56,634 bases of DNA, from positions 1 to 56,634 of the forward strand of contig NZ_JADEXG010000031.1 in the NCBI RefSeq assembly GCF_015207255.1. Reading direction: 5' to 3'. The translations under genes were made by a program, and so were the position numbers. Position 1 is the first letter of the stretch. Each line of letters starts with the position of its first letter. Of this stretch, positions 25,951-33,875 are shown one piece after another. The notes under the pieces are model-generated. The model was not told where the DNA came from. It did not search any database and saw only the letters and a list, made by a program, of their open reading frames with translations. This DNA comes from Vasconcelosia minhoensis LEGE 07310 (GTDB taxonomy: Bacteria > Cyanobacteriota > Cyanobacteriia > Phormidesmidales > Phormidesmidaceae).

Positions 25951-26883
25951 ATGCCCTATCGTTTTAAACCCAAAGAATCCGTCCCCGAAGGACTGAAACG
26001 GATCGCCGCCGAACGAATGGACAAGGCGATCGCGCAGCTAACCCAGCCCGAAGACGAAGCCAAAGCCGTTCACAATGCCCGCAAGCGGTTTAAGCAGGTG
26101 CGGGCCGTACTGCGACTGGCAAAAGCGGAGCTAGGGCAGACCTACCAGCGGGAGAATGACTGCTTTCGCGACCTGGGCCACCGGCTCTCAGATATTCGGG
26201 ATGCTCAGGTGCGGCTGAATACGCTGGATAGCCTAAGCGAGCACTACGCGATCGCGACCGACGCCTTTGCCGATATTCGCACCGCCCTAGAAGCCTACTA
26301 TCAATCGACCCGTCAGTTTGTGGTGGCTGAAGAAAACGCGATCGCGGCTGCCCTGCCGAAGTTAAAGGCAGCTCGTGAACGGGTAGCCGGGTGGCCGATT
26401 GAGGCCAACGGCTGGAAAGCGCTGAGCGGATTTGAGCGCGCCTACCAAAGGGGCCAGAACGCATTTAAGCAAGCCATCAAACATCCCGAAGCGGAAAACT
26501 GGCACGACTGGCGCAAGCGGGTCAAAGACCTGTGGTATCACACCAAAATTCTGAAGCCGGTCTGGCCGGGCATGATGACGGCCCTGGCCAATGAGCTCAG
26601 CGACCTGTCAGATTTGCTGGGAGACGATCACGACCTGGTTGGACTGCGAGAATTTATTCTCAGCCGTCCCAAGCGTCTGAAGGAATGTGACCAGCAAGAT
26701 GCGCTGCTGGCCCTAATCGATCGTCGCCAGCAAGAGTTACGGACGGAGGCCCAAAAACTAGGGCAGCGCCTTTACGTTGAAAAACCCAAGCGCTTTGACA
26801 AACGGACAAAGGCTTACTGGCAGATCTGGCGGCAGCAGGCCCAGCCAGCCGCTGAGCCTAAGCGCGAACTGGTTTTGCAGTAG
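25951..26883 (+). CDS. CHAD domain-containing protein
   Basis: The 310-residue all-helical protein is one CHAD domain, with conserved histidines and basic residues: AVHNARKRFKQVRAVLRLAK near residue 40, DIRDAQVRL near 85, WHDWRKRVKDLWYHTKIL near 180 and DLLGDDHDLVGL near 225. CHAD domains bind polyphosphate through these basic helices and associate with phosphate metabolism. It has no partner CYTH domain. It ends three bases from the convergent recA. Confidence 0.9.
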   Translation: MPYRFKPKESVPEGLKRIAAERMDKAIAQLTQPEDEAKAVHNARKRFKQVRAVLRLAKAELGQTYQRENDCFRDLGHRLSDIRDAQVRLNTLDSLSEHYAIATDAFADIRTALEAYYQSTRQFVVAEENAIAAALPKLKAARERVAGWPIEANGWKALSGFERAYQRGQNAFKQAIKHPEAENWHDWRKRVKDLWYHTKILKPVWPGMMTALANELSDLSDLLGDDHDLVGLREFILSRPKRLKECDQQDALLALIDRRQQELRTEAQKLGQRLYVEKPKRFDKRTKAYWQIWRQQAQPAAEPKRELVLQ

Positions 26884-26886
26884 CCG

Positions 26887-27939
26887 CTACTCTTCCTCGT
26901 CCGCAGCTTCATCACCGGGCTCTGTCTTGATTGAGTCGGGACGAATTTTTTCGCGGACTTCGGCTTCGACCTTTTTAGCGAATTCGGGGTCTTCCTTCAT
27001 TCGGATAATGGTGTTATCCCGACCCTGACCAACGTTGGTGCCTTCGTAGCTATACCAGGCCCCCTTGCGGACAATCACGCCCTGCTCTTCGGCCATATCG
27101 AGGATGCAGCCCAGGGTAGAGATGCCTTCGCCAAAGAGAATGTCAAACTCGGCAATCCGGAAGGGCGGCGCAACCTTGTTTTTGGCAACTTTAACCTTGG
27201 CTCGAATGCCGTACTGGTCATTGCCTTTCTTCAGGGTTTGAATACGGCGAATATCCAGCCGGACGGAGGCATAGAACTTGAGCGCATTGCCGCCGGTCGT
27301 GGTTTCCGGGCTGCCGTAGGTGACGCCGATTTTGAGCCGCAGCTGGTTGAGGAAAATCACCGTACATTGGGACTTGCCGATGTTGCCGGTAATTTTTCGC
27401 AGAGCCTGACTCATCAGACGAGCCTGCAAGCCGACATGGGTATCGCCCATCTCACCCTCGATTTCGGCTCGGGGGGTAAGCGCAGCGACGGAGTCAATCA
27501 CAATCAGGTTGACCGCCGAGGAGCGAACCAGCTGGTCGCAGATCTCCAGACCCATTTCACCCGTATCGGGCTGGGAGATCAGCAGATTTTCCACATCGAC
27601 GCCCAGCGCTTCGGCATAGACCGGGTCTAGGGCGTGCTCGGCGTCTACGAAAGCAGCGACGCCACCGCTGCGCTGGACTTCTGCGATCGCGTGCAAGGCC
27701 AGCGTCGTCTTACCCGAGCTTTCCGGCCCATAAATCTCAATCACTCGACCCTTGGGCAAACCGCCACCTAGCGCCACGTCCAGAGTCAGCGCACCGGTTG
27801 GGATGGTCTCGACCTGCATCCGGCGGGCTTCGCCCAGCCGCATGATCGCTCCTTTCCCAAAATTTCGCTCAATCAGCGTCAGAACTGAGCTGAGCGCCTT
27901 TTCCCGTTCTTTCTCAGAAGATGCGTTAGCTGCTGGCAT
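26887..27939 (-). CDS. recA: Recombinase RecA
   Basis: DNA strand-exchange protein for homologous recombination and, in many bacteria, trigger of the SOS response. Walker A GPESSGKT is at residues 71-78, Walker B in [12 protein letters not shown], and the L1/L2 DNA-binding loops appear in [17 protein letters not shown] and [20 protein letters not shown]. Length 350 with an acidic tail [11 protein letters not shown] is standard. ATG at 27939 with GGGAA upstream. A LexA-like palindrome lies about 50 bases upstream. Confidence 0.98.
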   Translation of the reverse strand: MPAANASSEKEREKALSSVLTLIERNFGKGAIMRLGEARRMQVETIPTGALTLDVALGGGLPKGRVIEIYGPESSGKTTLALHAIAEVQRSGGVAAFVDAEHALDPVYAEALGVDVENLLISQPDTGEMGLEICDQLVRSSAVNLIVIDSVAALTPRAEIEGEMGDTHVGLQARLMSQALRKITGNIGKSQCTVIFLNQLRLKIGVTYGSPETTTGGNALKFYASVRLDIRRIQTLKKGNDQYGIRAKVKVAKNKVAPPFRIAEFDILFGEGISTLGCILDMAEEQGVIVRKGAWYSYEGTNVGQGRDNTIIRMKEDPEFAKKVEAEVREKIRPDSIKTEPGDEAADEEE

Positions 27940-27983
27940 AGGAATTCCCAGGTAATAGATTTGATTTTTTGGCTATACTGAAT

Positions 27984-28003
27984 TTTAGTACAGTTATACT
28001 AAA
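27984..28003 (-). promoter_or_regulatory. LexA-box-like palindrome upstream of recA
   Basis: The arms TTTAGTA and TACTAAA flank a six-base spacer. On the minus strand the core AGTATAACTGTACT differs at one position from the cyanobacterial LexA consensus RGTACNNNDGTWCB. It lies 45-64 bases before the recA ATG, among AT-rich promoter-like sequence. LexA regulation of recA varies among cyanobacteria, so function is an inference. Confidence 0.55.
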
Positions 28004-28110
28004 ACGACAGCCAAATTAAGGAATTGTTTTAGCTTTTCTGTCCCCAATCCGGCCTGAGCCTGCCCGGTTCAGGCTGAAATTCACTCCGGCAGGTGGCTGT
28101 AAACCCTTCC

Positions 28111-28308
28111 ATGATGCCCTACTTCAAACTTGTTCAGGTAATCGCCTTCCCAGATTGGATCATCGCCGTTGGCCAGCTGCCGACGGGCGGCTACCGCTGC
28201 TGGGTGCTTACCCCCGAGCTGACTGCCCTAGACGACGGCGAAGTCTACCCCACCAGCCAGGCCGCCGCCTCAGCCGCCCGCTTTTTGGTTAAGTATTCAT
28301 TAGACTAA
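28111..28308 (+). CDS. Small conserved hypothetical protein
   Basis: A 65-residue protein, MMPYFKLVQVIAFPDWIIAV then GQLPTGGYRCWVLTPELTAL and an Ala-rich helical end. It has a mixed strand-helix pattern and no motif I recognise. An in-frame GTG at 28093 would add six residues; the ATG at 28111 is preferred. It is divergent from recA. Codon use matches core genes of the window. Confidence 0.6.
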   Translation: MMPYFKLVQVIAFPDWIIAVGQLPTGGYRCWVLTPELTALDDGEVYPTSQAAASAARFLVKYSLD

Positions 28309-28360
28309 GTTTTAAGTAATTGAGCAAAATTAATACATTTTTTTACATGAAAAAATTGTC

Positions 28361-28406
28361 ATTCCGAGCAGAGCGTAGACGCTTGCGGCTTCCCACAGGG
28401 TGGAAT
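28361..28406. repeat. Decayed intergenic palindromic repeat
   Basis: ATTCC at 28361 and GGAAT at 28402 bracket a core with GCGTAGACGC (self-complementary ends) and GCGGCTTCCC. The GCGTAGACGC..GCGGCTTC word is typical of short dispersed repeats between genes of many cyanobacteria. It marks the start of a stretch with broken frames. Confidence 0.45.
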
Positions 28407-28416
28407 CTCTTAACTA

Positions 28417-28641
28417 ATGATGCTTCTGAGCGAGATGCCTCGATTAACTCGGCATGAAATTAGGCTCTTCTTCGTAAAATCCATTGCTCAGGTACTTATA
28501 CTAACCAGTATCGTTGGAATAAGTTCAAAGTCAATTCTGCGACCAGTGGCACTGTCTTGGGCTGAATCGCTCATCTGGTTTGGCTTTGAAAACATTGCGA
28601 GATTGTCTCAGGCGCGGCAAAAGTTTGGACGGAGCCCATGA
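28417..28641 (+). CDS. Doubtful small ORF with a hydrophobic segment
   Basis: A 74-codon frame (MMLLSEMPRLTRHEIRLFFV, then KSIAQVLILTSIVGISSKS) with one possible membrane helix and a basic end. It overlaps the next frame by ATGA, as coupled genes do, but it has no recognisable family and lies among decayed sequence. It may be the 5' remnant of a longer gene. Weak support. Confidence 0.25.
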   Translation: MMLLSEMPRLTRHEIRLFFVKSIAQVLILTSIVGISSKSILRPVALSWAESLIWFGFENIARLSQARQKFGRSP

Positions 28642-29025
28642 AACCGAAGAGCTGCCAGAAGTACGTTGTCGGCGTGATGACGATGGATTTAGAGGGCAAA
28701 GACTCTGAGCGCTTTCTCGATTGCGTTACTAAAGCAGTCAATACTTTTGAGCCTGCTCTTAACGATTCGCTTGGCGTTCGGGTGGTTGCGTTTTCTTTTT
28801 AGCTAGCTCACGAACGTTGGCATCATCTCGACTAAACGTCTTAACCCTACATTTTGGGGTAATCCGGAAGACAGATCGCTTACTGTTCGTCGTTTAGAAA
28901 CTTTGTTGTTCCACACCTTTAGTCGTTTGCTAAATATTTCTTATTCTGAGCAACCACAGAACATCATGTACGACTTCATGGATGTAGAAGATCTCGCTGG
29001 CATGGTCCACTTTATGGATAGGTAG
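28638..29025 (+). pseudogene. Frameshifted relic resembling a metzincin-type metalloprotease
   Basis: The first frame (ATG 28638, 54 codons) reads QKYVVGVMTMDLEGKDSERF..LGVRVVAFSF and stops at 28800-28802. A second frame, shifted by one, continues from 28807 to TAG 29023-29025 with NVGIISTKRLNPTFWGNPED, RRLETLLFHTFSRLLNISYS and EQPQNIMYDFMDVEDL. Joined, the order recalls archaemetzincin-like proteases, in which HExxHxxGxxH is followed by a ..CxMY.. segment. Here the motif would be HTFSRLLNISY: only the first His is left. A dead gene is the best reading; the family assignment is tentative. Confidence 0.4.
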
Positions 29026-29100
29026 TGCATTAATGTAAAGGATAGAGGAAAATAAGGTATGGCTGTTATAACTCTAAAGGCATAGAGCAGATGAAAGCTG

Positions 29101-29373
29101 ATGTTTGAGCAGCTCAAGTCGATTGAGCGGTTTAACAGCTTTCGCAATCGGTTTTCTAAGGTGCTGAGGCTCAGCGACAGTGAAGGCGAGATCGCGATGG
29201 AGCCCTCTGGCATCAAGTTTATCTTTGGTGGCCCTGAAGGCGACGACCTGGCGCGGGTGGACTGCACCATCGAGCTCGACCGCGAGGACCACTGGGAACG
29301 CTTCATGCGCTTTATGCACCGCTACGCCGAAGCTAACGGCATGGCCTACGGCGAGCCGCCAGCAGAGACCTAA
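29101..29373 (+). CDS. Small conserved hypothetical protein
   Basis: A 90-residue acidic protein, MFEQLKSIERFNSFRNRFSK..EPSGIKFIFGGPEGDDLARV.., with a predicted strand-rich middle and a C-terminal helix HWERFMRFMHRYAEANG. Similar short proteins occur in cyanobacteria without known role. It precedes the epimerase gene by 93 bases on the same strand. Codon use is normal for the window. Confidence 0.7.
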   Translation: MFEQLKSIERFNSFRNRFSKVLRLSDSEGEIAMEPSGIKFIFGGPEGDDLARVDCTIELDREDHWERFMRFMHRYAEANGMAYGEPPAET

Positions 29374-29466
29374 AAAATCAGGCTCACCCCGCTACCATTA
29401 AGAGATAGCTATTTGATCACTGGTTCAGATAGCAGAAAAATGGAGGGTGTGAGGTAACCACTCGGT

Positions 29467-30387
29467 ATGGAAATTGCAATCACTGGGGCAACTGGGTTTG
29501 TCGGGACGCGATTAGTCGAGCGGCTGATTGAGGAAGGGCATAAAGTCAAGGTGTTTACCCGCAGCCCGTCGCGGGCTCGCAAAGTTTTTCCCCTCAGCGC
29601 TTTTCCAAAAGTTGAGGTAGTAGGCTATACGCCAACCGCTTCGGGAGACTGGCAGCAGCAGATTTCGGGCTGCGATGGGGTGGTCAATCTAGCTGGGGAA
29701 ACGATTTCTGAGCGCTGGACGGCGGAGCGCAAGCGGCGAATTCTCAACAGCCGCAAGCTGGGTACGCAAAAGCTGGTCGAGGCGATTGAACAGGCTGAGA
29801 ATCGGCCCGCCGTCTTGGTCAGCGGGTCCGCGGTCGGCTACTACGGCACCAGCGAAACGGCGGAATTCTACGAAACCAGCGAGCCGGTGCAGGATGATTT
29901 TCTGTCAGAAGTCTGCCAGGCTTGGGAGGGCGAAGCCGAAAAGGTGAAGGCGTTCGGCACGCGGCTGGTGATTATTCGCACTGGGATTGTGCTGGGGATG
30001 GGCGGCGCAATCGAGCGGATGCTGACGCCCTTTCGGCTCTATGCCGGGGGTCCAATTGGCAGCGGCAAGCAGTGGTTTTCCTGGATTCATCGCGACGACC
30101 TGGTCAACCTGTTTATCAAAGGACTGACCGATGCCAGCATGGAGGGTGTCTATAACGGCACGGCACCCAACCCGGTGCGAATGGGCGAGTTGTGCAACAC
30201 CCTGGGCAAGGTAATGGATCGGCCTTCCTGGCTGCCAGTGCCTGACTTTGTGATTGAGACACTGCTGGGAGACGGGGCGGTGGTGGTGCTGGAGGGGCAG
30301 AAGGTGCTGCCGGAGCGGACGCAGGCCGCTGGCTTTGAGTTTCAATATCCGCAGGTAGAAGCGGCGCTGCGGGACGTGGTGAGCTGA
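29467..30387 (+). CDS. TIGR01777-family NAD-dependent epimerase/dehydratase-like protein
   Basis: Extended short-chain dehydrogenase fold, 306 residues. The dinucleotide site is GATGFVGTRLVERL near residue 7; VNLAGETISERWTAERKRRI and SGSAVGYYGTS match the family, as does the C-terminal GVYNGTAPNPVRMGEL with the late domain LPVPDFVIETLLGDGAVVVLEGQ. These YfcH/SulA-like proteins are widespread; one plastid relative affects division, but the reaction is unknown. ATG 29467 follows a purine-rich leader. Confidence 0.9.
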   Translation: MEIAITGATGFVGTRLVERLIEEGHKVKVFTRSPSRARKVFPLSAFPKVEVVGYTPTASGDWQQQISGCDGVVNLAGETISERWTAERKRRILNSRKLGTQKLVEAIEQAENRPAVLVSGSAVGYYGTSETAEFYETSEPVQDDFLSEVCQAWEGEAEKVKAFGTRLVIIRTGIVLGMGGAIERMLTPFRLYAGGPIGSGKQWFSWIHRDDLVNLFIKGLTDASMEGVYNGTAPNPVRMGELCNTLGKVMDRPSWLPVPDFVIETLLGDGAVVVLEGQKVLPERTQAAGFEFQYPQVEAALRDVVS

Positions 30388-30414
30388 TTGGGTGATTAAA
30401 TTGTTTGTTAGACA

Positions 30415-30439
30415 GTGCGTTACGCTAGCGCTAACGCAC
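30415..30439. repeat. Short palindromic intergenic repeat
   Basis: GTGCGTTA and TAACGCAC form an eight-base-pair stem around CGCTAGCGC, followed by CCTACGG. The word GTGCGTTACGC..GCTAACGCACCCTAC is a familiar dispersed repeat in cyanobacterial gaps. Here it overlaps the 3' end of the cobyrinate synthase gene, whose stop codon and last codons lie inside or beside it. Confidence 0.7.
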
Positions 30440-31831
30440 CCTACGGGGCTTTTCGCAGCGATATTGCCAGCAGCATTCGACAAATCTCCGCGCTAGTTCG
30501 GGTTTGTCGCCCCAGTGCAGATGAACGTAGGAGGCTTGCAGATGCGGCAGACACCAGCCCTCCGATCGCGGTTCCTGAGGCAGGTAGTATCGCTGCACCT
30601 GATACATCGGCTGGGTTAAGGGACCGACGGCCTGGGAATGATGAAATTCATGGCCGATGACGGTCTGGCCCCGCTTGAGTAAGGGACTGTCTGATTGTGC
30701 GACTGCACGGTGATAGCCCAGGGTGAGCTTAGACGCCATCTTGGCTTCAAGGGGCAGCGTGCCAACCATGGGCCAGGACTTTTCTGCAAGATCCGTTAGC
30801 GACTGGCTGAGGTACATCAGGCCGCCGCATTCAGCATAGGTGGGCATTCCCTGCGCGATCGCGTCCCTCACCACCCTAATCGCCCCCTGATTCTGAGCTA
30901 GTTCCAGTGCAAAAACCTCCGGGAAGCCACCGCCGAAGTAGAGTCCAGCTGTGTTATGCGGCAGAGAAGTATCAGATAGGGGACTCCACTCCACCAATTC
31001 AGCCCCTTGAGCAGCGAGCTGGTCTAGATTGTCGGGATAGTAGAAGCTGAAGGCGTTGTCGGTCGCGATCGCAATCCGAGGCTTCGGGTCAAGTTCTTTT
31101 TTGCCAGAGTCCTTTGGAACGAGAGAGGGCGGACATTCTGAACTCGCTGAATTTCCATTGCTCAGCCAGCGTTCTAGCTGGGACCAGTCAAAGGACCGTT
31201 TGCCCAGCTCAGCCAGCCGAACCGTGAGCGCTCCCAGGTTTTTGATCTCTGCGGTTGGCACCAGCCCCAGGTGGCGGTCGGGAATCTGAATCGTCGGCTC
31301 CCGTCGGAGCACGCCCAGGATGGGGACGCCGGTATCAGCTAGGGCCGCTTTGAGCAGGTCTAAATGGCGATCGCTGCCCACCCGATTCAGCACTACCCCG
31401 GCCAGCTTTAGGCGCGGATCGAAGCTGCGGTAGCCGTGGACGAGGGCGGCGAGCGATCGCGACATTCGAGCGCAGTCCACCACCAGCAGCACCGGTAGAT
31501 TCAGCAGCCGGGCGATGTGGGCCGTACTCGCCGTATCGTCGATTCCCGAGGCACCGTCGAACAGACCCATGACGCCCTCAACCAGAGCATAGTCAGCATT
31601 CTGGCTATGAATCGTATAGCTGTGCCGAACATAGTCCTCAGAGGTCAATACCGGATCCAGGCTGTAACAAGGTCGCCCGGTCATCGCCCGGTGGAACATC
31701 GGGTCGATATAGTCAGGCCCAACTTTGAAGGACTGAACCCGGGCCGAGCGGCGGCTGAGGGCGGCGAGTAGGGCCAGGGTGGCGGTGGTTTTGCCGACGC
31801 CGCTGCGATCGCCGGCAACGATTAGGCCCAT
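30431..31831 (-). CDS. cobB: Cobyrinic acid a,c-diamide synthase
   Basis: Amidates the a and c carboxyls of cobyrinate using glutamine and ATP in (pseudo)cobalamin synthesis; also called CbiA. The N-terminal dethiobiotin-synthetase-like domain has the P-loop GLIVAGDRSGVGKTT and VEGVMGLFDG; the C-terminal glutamine amidotransferase domain has the nucleophile Cys in PTYAECGGLMYLSQSL and a terminal YVHLHWG. Length 466 is normal. ATG at 31831, two bases after the ABC permease stop, so the three minus-strand genes may be one transcript. The last residues are coded by a palindromic repeat. Confidence 0.92.
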   Translation of the reverse strand: MGLIVAGDRSGVGKTTATLALLAALSRRSARVQSFKVGPDYIDPMFHRAMTGRPCYSLDPVLTSEDYVRHSYTIHSQNADYALVEGVMGLFDGASGIDDTASTAHIARLLNLPVLLVVDCARMSRSLAALVHGYRSFDPRLKLAGVVLNRVGSDRHLDLLKAALADTGVPILGVLRREPTIQIPDRHLGLVPTAEIKNLGALTVRLAELGKRSFDWSQLERWLSNGNSASSECPPSLVPKDSGKKELDPKPRIAIATDNAFSFYYPDNLDQLAAQGAELVEWSPLSDTSLPHNTAGLYFGGGFPEVFALELAQNQGAIRVVRDAIAQGMPTYAECGGLMYLSQSLTDLAEKSWPMVGTLPLEAKMASKLTLGYHRAVAQSDSPLLKRGQTVIGHEFHHSQAVGPLTQPMYQVQRYYLPQEPRSEGWCLPHLQASYVHLHWGDKPELARRFVECCWQYRCEKPRRVR

Positions 31832-31832
31832 A

Positions 31833-32627
31833 CTACTGCCACCGGGTGAGGATGACTTCGCGGCGAAACAGCCAGACGGTCAGCCAGAACAGGCCGCTAT
31901 CCACCATAGCCAGAATCAGCACCCCCAGCAGCACCAGCGGCAGACTGATGTAGAGCCAGCCGCCCACGGTGCCCGTTCCCAGAAAAATCAGGGGTAACAG
32001 CAAAAAGGCCATAATCTGCTGGGCCACGCGTGGATCGTTGACCCGAGACGAAATGCAGAGGCCGCACAGCACCGACAGCAGCGCCATCAGCGGGCAGAGC
32101 AGCAGCATCGCCGCCAGCCAGGCCGGGCGGTAGGCATAGGCTGCGACGGTGGGAATAGTCACGACGCTGAGCCCCACCAAAATCAGGCCATAGGCTAGCC
32201 AGGTGGTGATGACGGCGGGCGAAATGGCTCCCAGCGCCTTGCCCAGCAGCAGCTCCAGGGTAGAGGTGGGGGTCGCCAGCAGCGGCTCTAGGGTTTTAGT
32301 TTGCTTTTCACTAATAATGCTGCTGGCGGCGATGTAGGCCGGTAGCGCCACGGCAATGGTCAGCAGAGTGACTAGCATCTGGTCATTCAGCTGCACCAGG
32401 AAAACCGCCAGCGGGGAAAGGCCACTCAGGGCTGCGGGAATGTCGATCTCGCCTAAGTCATCGGGGCTACTGCCCGCGTGCTGGGCCAGGGTCGCATTCA
32501 GACCAATGATGCCCAGCACCAGAATAATCGGTAAAACCGACATGGCCCAGAGAATGCTTTTAGACTGGCGAAATTCCATCCATTCCTTTTGCACAACAGC
32601 CCCGACTCGCCTGCGACTAATCCTCAC
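31833..32627 (-). CDS. ABC-2 type transporter permease
   Basis: A 264-residue membrane protein with six hydrophobic helices. The N-terminal cytosolic MRISRRRVGAVVQKEWMEFR is followed by a long external loop (ATLAQHAGSS..) and the motif SEKQTKTLEPLLATPTSTLELLLGK, typical of ABC-2 permeases of the Nat type. GTG start at 32627, overlapping the ATPase gene end by 11 bases. The substrate is unknown. Confidence 0.88.
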   Translation of the reverse strand: MRISRRRVGAVVQKEWMEFRQSKSILWAMSVLPIILVLGIIGLNATLAQHAGSSPDDLGEIDIPAALSGLSPLAVFLVQLNDQMLVTLLTIAVALPAYIAASSIISEKQTKTLEPLLATPTSTLELLLGKALGAISPAVITTWLAYGLILVGLSVVTIPTVAAYAYRPAWLAAMLLLCPLMALLSVLCGLCISSRVNDPRVAQQIMAFLLLPLIFLGTGTVGGWLYISLPLVLLGVLILAMVDSGLFWLTVWLFRREVILTRWQ

Positions 32628-33558
32628 GGCTGCCCTCCCGAGCCTGCGCTAGCAGATTGAAATAGACCGTTTCTAGCGACTGCTGATGTTCTTCGACAAA
32701 CTGAATGTCTGCCCCAGCGGTCACCAGGGCGCGGATTAGTTCGGGATTGTTCTGCGGTGGGTCTTCGACCTGGAGGGTGAGGCTCTGCTCTGCCTGTTGG
32801 ACGGCGTGAATGAATGGCAGCGATCGCACCTGAGCCAGTATTTTATCCGTGACGCTGGCCAATCGAACTGTGACGCTATTCCCATAGAGGGACTGGCGCA
32901 GCCCGGCGGGCGTATCGATGCGGATCAGCCGCTGCTGGAGAATGCCAATGCGATCGCAGAGCCGGTCGGCCTCATCCAGATTGTGCGTACAGATAAAAAT
33001 GGTCCGCCCTTCGCCGCGCAGCTGCTGGATAAATTGGCGCACCACTTTCACCGATTCCGGGTCAAGGCCGCCGGTCGGTTCGTCCAAGAAGAGAATCGGC
33101 GGCTCGTGGAGGAGGGCGCGCGCGATCGCGAGTTTCTGCCGCATCCCCTTAGAAAAGCTACCCACCGGCTGCTGACGCTTTTCCCACAGACCTAGCAGGC
33201 TGAGATATTTCTCAATTTGTTTCGAGACCTCCTGCACGCCGTAAAGTCGGGCAAAGAACGTGAGATTTTCCACCGCGCTGAGTTTGGCGTAGAGGCCGGG
33301 GGTTTCTGTCAGGATGCCAATGCTTGACCGGATGCGCTCATTCTGGCTGCCAAGGGGATAGCCCGCCACCCAGCCCTGCCCGGCGCTTGGCGCAATCAGC
33401 GTACAGAGCATTCTTACCGTCGTAGTTTTACCGGCGCCGTTGGGACCCAGAAAGCCAAAGACCTCGCCCTGCTCGATGTGAAGGGTCAGGCTATCAACCG
33501 CTAGCCGCGACTGGCCTTTGGTGATGAACTGTTTGCTCAGTCCTTCGGCGTGGATCAT
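32617..33558 (-). CDS. ABC transporter ATP-binding protein
   Basis: ATPase partner of the overlapping permease. Walker A GPNGAGKT is at residues 38-45, the signature GSFSKGMRQKLAIARALL and Walker B ILFLDEPTGGLD are clear, and CTHNLDEADRLCDR contains the switch His. The C-terminal tail of about 90 residues is usual for the NatA/CcmA group. ATG at 33558. Confidence 0.9.
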   Translation of the reverse strand: MIHAEGLSKQFITKGQSRLAVDSLTLHIEQGEVFGFLGPNGAGKTTTVRMLCTLIAPSAGQGWVAGYPLGSQNERIRSSIGILTETPGLYAKLSAVENLTFFARLYGVQEVSKQIEKYLSLLGLWEKRQQPVGSFSKGMRQKLAIARALLHEPPILFLDEPTGGLDPESVKVVRQFIQQLRGEGRTIFICTHNLDEADRLCDRIGILQQRLIRIDTPAGLRQSLYGNSVTVRLASVTDKILAQVRSLPFIHAVQQAEQSLTLQVEDPPQNNPELIRALVTAGADIQFVEEHQQSLETVYFNLLAQAREGSRED

Positions 33559-33875
33559 GTTGGGGGAGAAGAGGGGAGAGGGAAGAGTAGGGGATGTTCG
33601 TGAAGCGTCGCCGTAGGCGTTAAGGGGTGATGGTAGGGATTTGGTTTCAAGCCCCTGTAGCCAGTTATTGGATAAAGGCCCGTTAGAGGGATAGGCTGGA
33701 CGGGTGAGGTTTTTTAGGCCGTCTCGACTTCCATTCTAAGCGTCAAAGGTTTTGAGCCGAGGGGAACGCTAAGGGTGATGACGGTCGAAAATTCGGTTTG
33801 GTTCAACCTAGCATCGGCATTGGCTCTCGCTAGGATGAGAGCTGTAGCGGAGTCAGCTCGGAAAAATTTTATTTG
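33559..33875. promoter_or_regulatory. Divergent ABC exporter / lipoprotein gap with repeat remnant
   Basis: About 310 bases with two divergent promoters to be placed. A short imperfect palindrome AAGCGTCGCCGTAGGCGTT sits at 33603-33621 and resembles dispersed cyanobacterial repeats. A purine-rich GGGGGAGAAGAGGGGAGAGG run covers 33561-33580. No ORF or RNA gene is evident. Confidence 0.4.
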
